From: JBHFEI01 sp041928815
GTDB lineage: Bacteria; Pseudomonadota; Alphaproteobacteria; Rhizobiales; Rhizobiaceae
Assembly (NCBI RefSeq): GCF_041928815.1
Contig: NZ_JBHFEI010000003.1
Span: forward strand, 1-64,000
DNA: 64,000 nt
Reading direction: 5' to 3'
Part shown: piece by piece, positions 60,841 to 64,000 of the stretch
Layout: each line of letters begins with the position of its first letter
Numbering within the stretch: the stretch's first letter is position 1
Notes under the pieces: model-generated
What the model was told of the DNA's origin: nothing
Databases searched by the model: none
The model's input: only the letters and a program-made list of their open reading frames with translations
Position numbers and translations under genes: made by a program

Positions 60841-62508
60841 ATGTCGTCCTTGACGTTGAACAAGATTACCTCGCAGCGCGGCATCTCCGTCGGCGAGGCG
60901 ACGAAGAAGATCTCCGACCTCGGTTGGAACCCGACCTATGTCCAGGAAGCGATGACGTTTCCGACGGACTACAAGATCACCAAGGCGCCGCGCGACCCGA
61001 TGAAGCAGGTGCTGCGCTCCTATTTCCCGATGCAGGAGGAAAAGGACAACCGCGTCTACGGCGCGCTCGACGCGGCGCTGCGCGGCGACATGTTCCGCAA
61101 TGTCGAGCCGCGCTGGGTCGAATGGATGAAGCTGTTCCTGGCGATAATCCCCTTCCCGGAAATCTCTGCCGCCCGCTCCATGGCGATGGTCGCCCGCATC
61201 GCGCCGGGCGAGGACCTCAGAACCGGCTTCACCATGCAGATGGTCGACGAGTTCCGCCATTCCACCATTCAGATGAACCTGAAGAAGTGGTACATGGAGA
61301 ACTACATCGACCCGGCCGGCTTCGACATCACCGAGGAGGCCTTCGGCAAGTGCTACGCCACGACGATCGGCCGCCAGTTCGGCGAGGGCTTCATCACCGG
61401 TGACGTGATGACGTCCGCCTGCCTGTACCTCACCGTCGTCGCCGAGACCGCCTTCACCAACACGCTGTTCGTCGCCATGCCCTCGGAAGCCGCCCGCAAC
61501 GGCGACTACGCGCTGCCGACCGTGTTCCTCTCGGTCCAGTCGGACGAGAGCCGGCACATCGGCAACGGCCACTCGCTCTTGATGGCGGCGCTGAAGGAGC
61601 CGGAAAACCACCTGCTGCTCGAACGCGACCTGCGCTACGCCTTCTGGCAGAACCACGCGATCGTCGATGCCGCCATCGGCACCTTCATCGAATACGGCAC
61701 CACCAACCGCGACAAGAACAAGGAGTCCTACGCGGAGATGTGGCATCGCTGGATCTTCGAGGACTACTACCGCACCTACATGCTGCCGCTCGAGAAATAC
61801 GGCATCAAGATCCACCACGACGACGTGCACGAGGCGTGGAACCGGATCACCAAGAAGCACTATGTCCACAAGGTGGCGCAGTTCTTCGCGGTCGGCTGGC
61901 CGGTCAACTTCTGGCGCATCGAGGCCCAGCGCGAGGCCGATTTCGACTGGTTCGAGGCGAAGTATCCGGGCTGGTACGCCCAGTTCGGCGAGTTCTGGAA
62001 GTGGTACGACAAGCTCAGCCGTCCGGGCGAGACCGTCATCACCTTCAACCAGGACACCGGCTACGTCTATCCGCATCGCTGCTGGAGCTGCCTCGTTCCC
62101 TGCCTCATCCGCGAGGACATGGTGGTCGACGAGATCGACGGGCAGCTGCACACCTTCGCCCACGAGCTCGACCGCTGGACGGCCGTCGAGGCCTTTGCCG
62201 ACGAGTACCAGGGCCGGCCGACGCCGGCGATGGGCCGCTTCTCCGGCAAGCGCGAATGGGAGACCCTCTATCACGGCTGGGATCTCGCTGACGCGATCAA
62301 GGACCTGAACTTCGTCCGTTCCGACGGCAAGACGCTGGTGCCGCAGCCGCACCTGCGTTTCGACGCCAAGGACATGTGGACGCTCGACGACGTGCGCGGC
62401 CACACGCTGCTCTCGCCGCTGACGCTGCTGCGGGAGATGTCGCCGGCCGACCGGGAGAAGCACCTCGCCGAGTACCGCGCGGGCTTCCAGATCAAGCCCT
62501 GCAACTAA
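60841..62508 (+). CDS. mimA: Propane-type soluble di-iron monooxygenase, hydroxylase large subunit
   Basis: A 555-residue alpha subunit closely resembling MimA/PrmA (propane 2-monooxygenase, binuclear iron monooxygenase). The di-iron ligands are visible: Glu107 in FPEISAARS, Glu137 and His140 in VDEFRH, Glu202 in VVAETAFTN, Glu236 and His239 in SDESRH. Long blocks such as YFPMQEEKDNRVYGALDAAL (61-80) and YPHRCWSC are shared with the family. It hydroxylates short alkanes, for example propane at C2; related enzymes also act on phenol, acetone or cyclic ethers. GGAGG lies ten bases upstream of ATG 60841. It is followed by a hairpin and the reductase gene. Confidence 0.96.
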   Translation: MSSLTLNKITSQRGISVGEATKKISDLGWNPTYVQEAMTFPTDYKITKAPRDPMKQVLRSYFPMQEEKDNRVYGALDAALRGDMFRNVEPRWVEWMKLFLAIIPFPEISAARSMAMVARIAPGEDLRTGFTMQMVDEFRHSTIQMNLKKWYMENYIDPAGFDITEEAFGKCYATTIGRQFGEGFITGDVMTSACLYLTVVAETAFTNTLFVAMPSEAARNGDYALPTVFLSVQSDESRHIGNGHSLLMAALKEPENHLLLERDLRYAFWQNHAIVDAAIGTFIEYGTTNRDKNKESYAEMWHRWIFEDYYRTYMLPLEKYGIKIHHDDVHEAWNRITKKHYVHKVAQFFAVGWPVNFWRIEAQREADFDWFEAKYPGWYAQFGEFWKWYDKLSRPGETVITFNQDTGYVYPHRCWSCLVPCLIREDMVVDEIDGQLHTFAHELDRWTAVEAFADEYQGRPTPAMGRFSGKREWETLYHGWDLADAIKDLNFVRSDGKTLVPQPHLRFDAKDMWTLDDVRGHTLLSPLTLLREMSPADREKHLAEYRAGFQIKPCN

Positions 62509-62519
62509 GGTCAGACGCG

Positions 62520-62546
62520 CGCGGAGGCCGGTTGCCGGCCTCCGCG
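62520..62546 (+). terminator. Intercistronic hairpin between mimA and mimB
   Basis: Perfect 12-bp stem CGCGGAGGCCGG with its complement around a TTG loop, 11 bases after the mimA stop. No T-tract; it probably allows partial read-through and may raise mimA message relative to the reductase. Confidence 0.65.
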
Positions 62547-62610
62547 ACACCAGGGAAGAGGCCGCGGCCCTGACGAAGGGACGTGGACGGGATTGGGAGA
62601 TTTCAAAACG

Positions 62611-63696
62611 ATGGCTGAGGCTCAGAAAGTGCCGGTCGCCGCGCACACGGTCCGCCTGGAACCGGTCGGCGTCGAATTCGAGGTCGAGAACGGGGAGACG
62701 GTGCTGAACGCCGCGTTCCGCCAGGGCATCGCGCTGCCGCATGGCTGCAAGGAGGGGCAATGTTCCGCCTGCAAATGCGTGCTCCTCGACGGCGAGGTCG
62801 ACATGCTCAAATATTCGACCTTCGCGCTCAACGACATGGAGAAGGATTCCGGTCATATCCTGCTCTGCCGGACGATCGCCTATTCCGACATGGAGGTCGA
62901 GCTTCTCAACTATGACGAGGAGGTGCTGTCGAAGTCGATCGCGGTGAAGACCTTCCAGGGACGCATCACCGGCATCGAGAAACTCACCCACGACATCCGG
63001 GGCATCGACATCGAACTCGGCTCCTCGATGAAGTTCTGGGCGGGGCAATATGTCGACATCACGGTCACCACGGAAAAAGGGGAGACGATTACACGCTCGT
63101 TCTCCATGGCAAATTCGCCGGGCGAAACCCAGAAACTCTCCTTCATCATCAAGAAATACCCCGAAGGAAAATTCTCCGGAGAGCTCGATGCCGGCGGAAT
63201 CCGCATCGGCGCCGCCGTCACCGTCGTCGGGCCCTACGGAACCTGCTTCCGGCGCGAGGGACGAGAGGGACCGCTAGTGCTGGTCGGGGCGGGCTCCGGC
63301 ATGTCGCCGGTCTGGTCGATCCTCAACGACCATCTCGAAAGCGGCGAGCAGCGTCCGGTCTATTTCTTCTACGGCGCCCGCACCGAGGCGGATCTGTTCC
63401 ATCTCGACCGCATCGCGGCGCTGACGCACAGGCATCCGGAGGTCACCTTCATCCCCGTGCTCTCGCATGCGGGCGAGGAGAGCGGCTGGACGGGCGAGCG
63501 CGGCTTCGTGCACGAGCGGGTCGACGGCTGGCTGAAGGCGCTCGCCATCGACGGCGAGGGAGACGTCTATGCCTGCGGCCCGCCGCCGATGATCGACGCG
63601 CTGCAGCCGGTTCTGTTCATGAACGGTTTCGAGAGCGAACGCATCTTCTTCGACAAGTTCACCACCTCGTCCGGCGGCGGCACGCCGGGCCACTGA
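62611..63696 (+). CDS. mimB: Propane-type monooxygenase reductase
   Basis: A 361-residue reductase. An N-terminal plant-type 2Fe-2S domain has Cys46, Cys51, Cys54 and Cys86 (HGCKEGQCSACKC then LLCRT). A flavin domain follows with RSFSMANSP near residue 168 and GPYGTCF near 212, then the NAD-binding domain with LVGAGSGMSPVWSIL near 226 and YACGPPPMIDA near 320. It passes electrons from NADH to the hydroxylase. ATG 62611 has GGGAG upstream, and a TTG at 62593 in the same frame is a weaker alternative. Gene order hydroxylase alpha, reductase, hydroxylase beta matches mimABC/prmABC. Confidence 0.95.
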   Translation: MAEAQKVPVAAHTVRLEPVGVEFEVENGETVLNAAFRQGIALPHGCKEGQCSACKCVLLDGEVDMLKYSTFALNDMEKDSGHILLCRTIAYSDMEVELLNYDEEVLSKSIAVKTFQGRITGIEKLTHDIRGIDIELGSSMKFWAGQYVDITVTTEKGETITRSFSMANSPGETQKLSFIIKKYPEGKFSGELDAGGIRIGAAVTVVGPYGTCFRREGREGPLVLVGAGSGMSPVWSILNDHLESGEQRPVYFFYGARTEADLFHLDRIAALTHRHPEVTFIPVLSHAGEESGWTGERGFVHERVDGWLKALAIDGEGDVYACGPPPMIDALQPVLFMNGFESERIFFDKFTTSSGGGTPGH

Positions 63697-63823
63697 CACA
63701 TCCGTCCCCTCAAGGGACTCCACGAACATTCAGCGAGTTGCGGCGCGTCGGGAGAGAGGCGCCGGACGGAGCCGCGCGGCCTGCCGCCGGCATCACTGGA
63801 ACGGGCAACAAGGGAGTGAGACC

Positions 63824-64000
63824 ATGCCTGCACTATCGAGTTCGGTCGGCTCAGGCGCCGCCGGCGCGGCGATCTTCGCCGATTCCGACAGCCGGAAATA
63901 CCGCTATTTCGAACCGCGCGGCCAGCGCGCCACCCATTACGAGGACGTCACCGTCGACGTCCAGCCGGATCCCGAACGCTACCTGATCCAGAACTGGATC
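63824..64000 (+). CDS. mimC: Propane-type monooxygenase hydroxylase small subunit, N-terminal part
   Basis: The first 59 codons of a MimC/PrmC-like beta subunit; the gene continues past the right edge. The segment RKYRYFEPRGQRATHYEDV followed by TVDVQPDPERYLIQNWI is the conserved N-terminal block of this subunit. AAGGGAGTG lies upstream of ATG 63824. The coupling protein (mimD) and any chaperonin gene would lie beyond the window. Confidence 0.93.
   Translation, partial: MPALSSSVGSGAAGAAIFADSDSRKYRYFEPRGQRATHYEDVTVDVQPDPERYLIQNWI

Noticed and set aside
60642..61403. A 253-codon frame starting in the mimA leader with a fair ribosome binding site
   Set aside because: Most of it is an out-of-phase reading of mimA with Arg-rich composition. 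Only the leader part could be a short peptide, noted as a finding about the leader.

Overview
The window is GC-rich, densely packed alphaproteobacterial DNA. It most resembles a member of the Rhizobiales, probably Rhizobiaceae (Shinella, Ensifer or Rhizobium-like): the sorbitol dehydrogenase looks like rhizobial SmoS, ABC importers dominate, and intergenic palindromic elements of rhizobial style are present. It reads as a catabolic accessory region of a chromosome or megaplasmid. No rRNA, CRISPR array, phage or insertion sequence was seen; there is one tRNA-Arg(CCG). The species assignment is inference.

Layout. (1) 1-8.1 kb: a polyol or sugar cassette with an SDR (cut by the window edge), an ADP-dependent phosphofructokinase/glucokinase-family kinase, a beta/alpha-barrel aldolase-like protein of unknown substrate, a CUT1-type sugar ABC importer and an L-xylulose-reductase-like SDR. 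(2) 8.1-10.6 kb: DUF1772 membrane protein, luciferase-like flavin oxidoreductase and Ohr peroxidase. (3) 11.0-16.4 kb: a dipeptide/opine-type ABC importer whose two ATPase domains are fused and asymmetric. (4) 16.6-25.3 kb: tRNA-Arg, a SmoS-like dehydrogenase, then a complete D-apiose catabolic set (apsD, apnL, apnO, oiaK and a RuBisCO-like protein) with a NanR/FadR-type GntR regulator and three candidate GGTAT operators. (5) 25.4-37.0 kb: a second cassette paralogous to the first (SDRs, a PfkB kinase replacing the ADP-kinase, the second barrel protein, polyol dehydrogenase, sugar ABC importer with a small membrane protein, AraC regulator). (6) 37.2-51.1 kb: an amino-acid-like catabolic block: a cobalamin-binding mutase-like protein, alpha/beta hydrolase, aspartate-dehydrogenase-like enzyme, cupin, FAD dehydrogenase, D-amino-acid-oxidase-like enzyme, Liv-type ABC importer, GntR/FCD regulator and a ProC-like reductase. 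(7) 51.1-54.1 kb: a homodimeric 2-oxoacid dehydrogenase E1-like enzyme with an Lrp regulator. (8) 54.2-64 kb: a propane-type soluble di-iron monooxygenase locus (mimA, mimB, start of mimC) with a sigma-54 activator, an alcohol dehydrogenase, two well-formed sigma-54 promoters and a set of unrecognised genes including a beta-propeller protein.

How the parts work together. The apiose genes oxidise D-apiose to the lactone, hydrolyse it, isomerise/oxidise it, phosphorylate it and cleave it with the RuBisCO-like enzyme. The two polyol cassettes share the plan importer, dehydrogenases, kinase, barrel lyase, suggesting conversion of two related polyols or ketoses into central intermediates. The monooxygenase block would hydroxylate an alkane (for example propane to 2-propanol), the adjacent dehydrogenase would oxidise the alcohol, and both carry sigma-54 promoters near an AcoR-type activator gene.

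Least explained and most worth testing: the paired barrel-protein cassettes, the B12-protein operon, and the beta-propeller cassette inside the monooxygenase locus.
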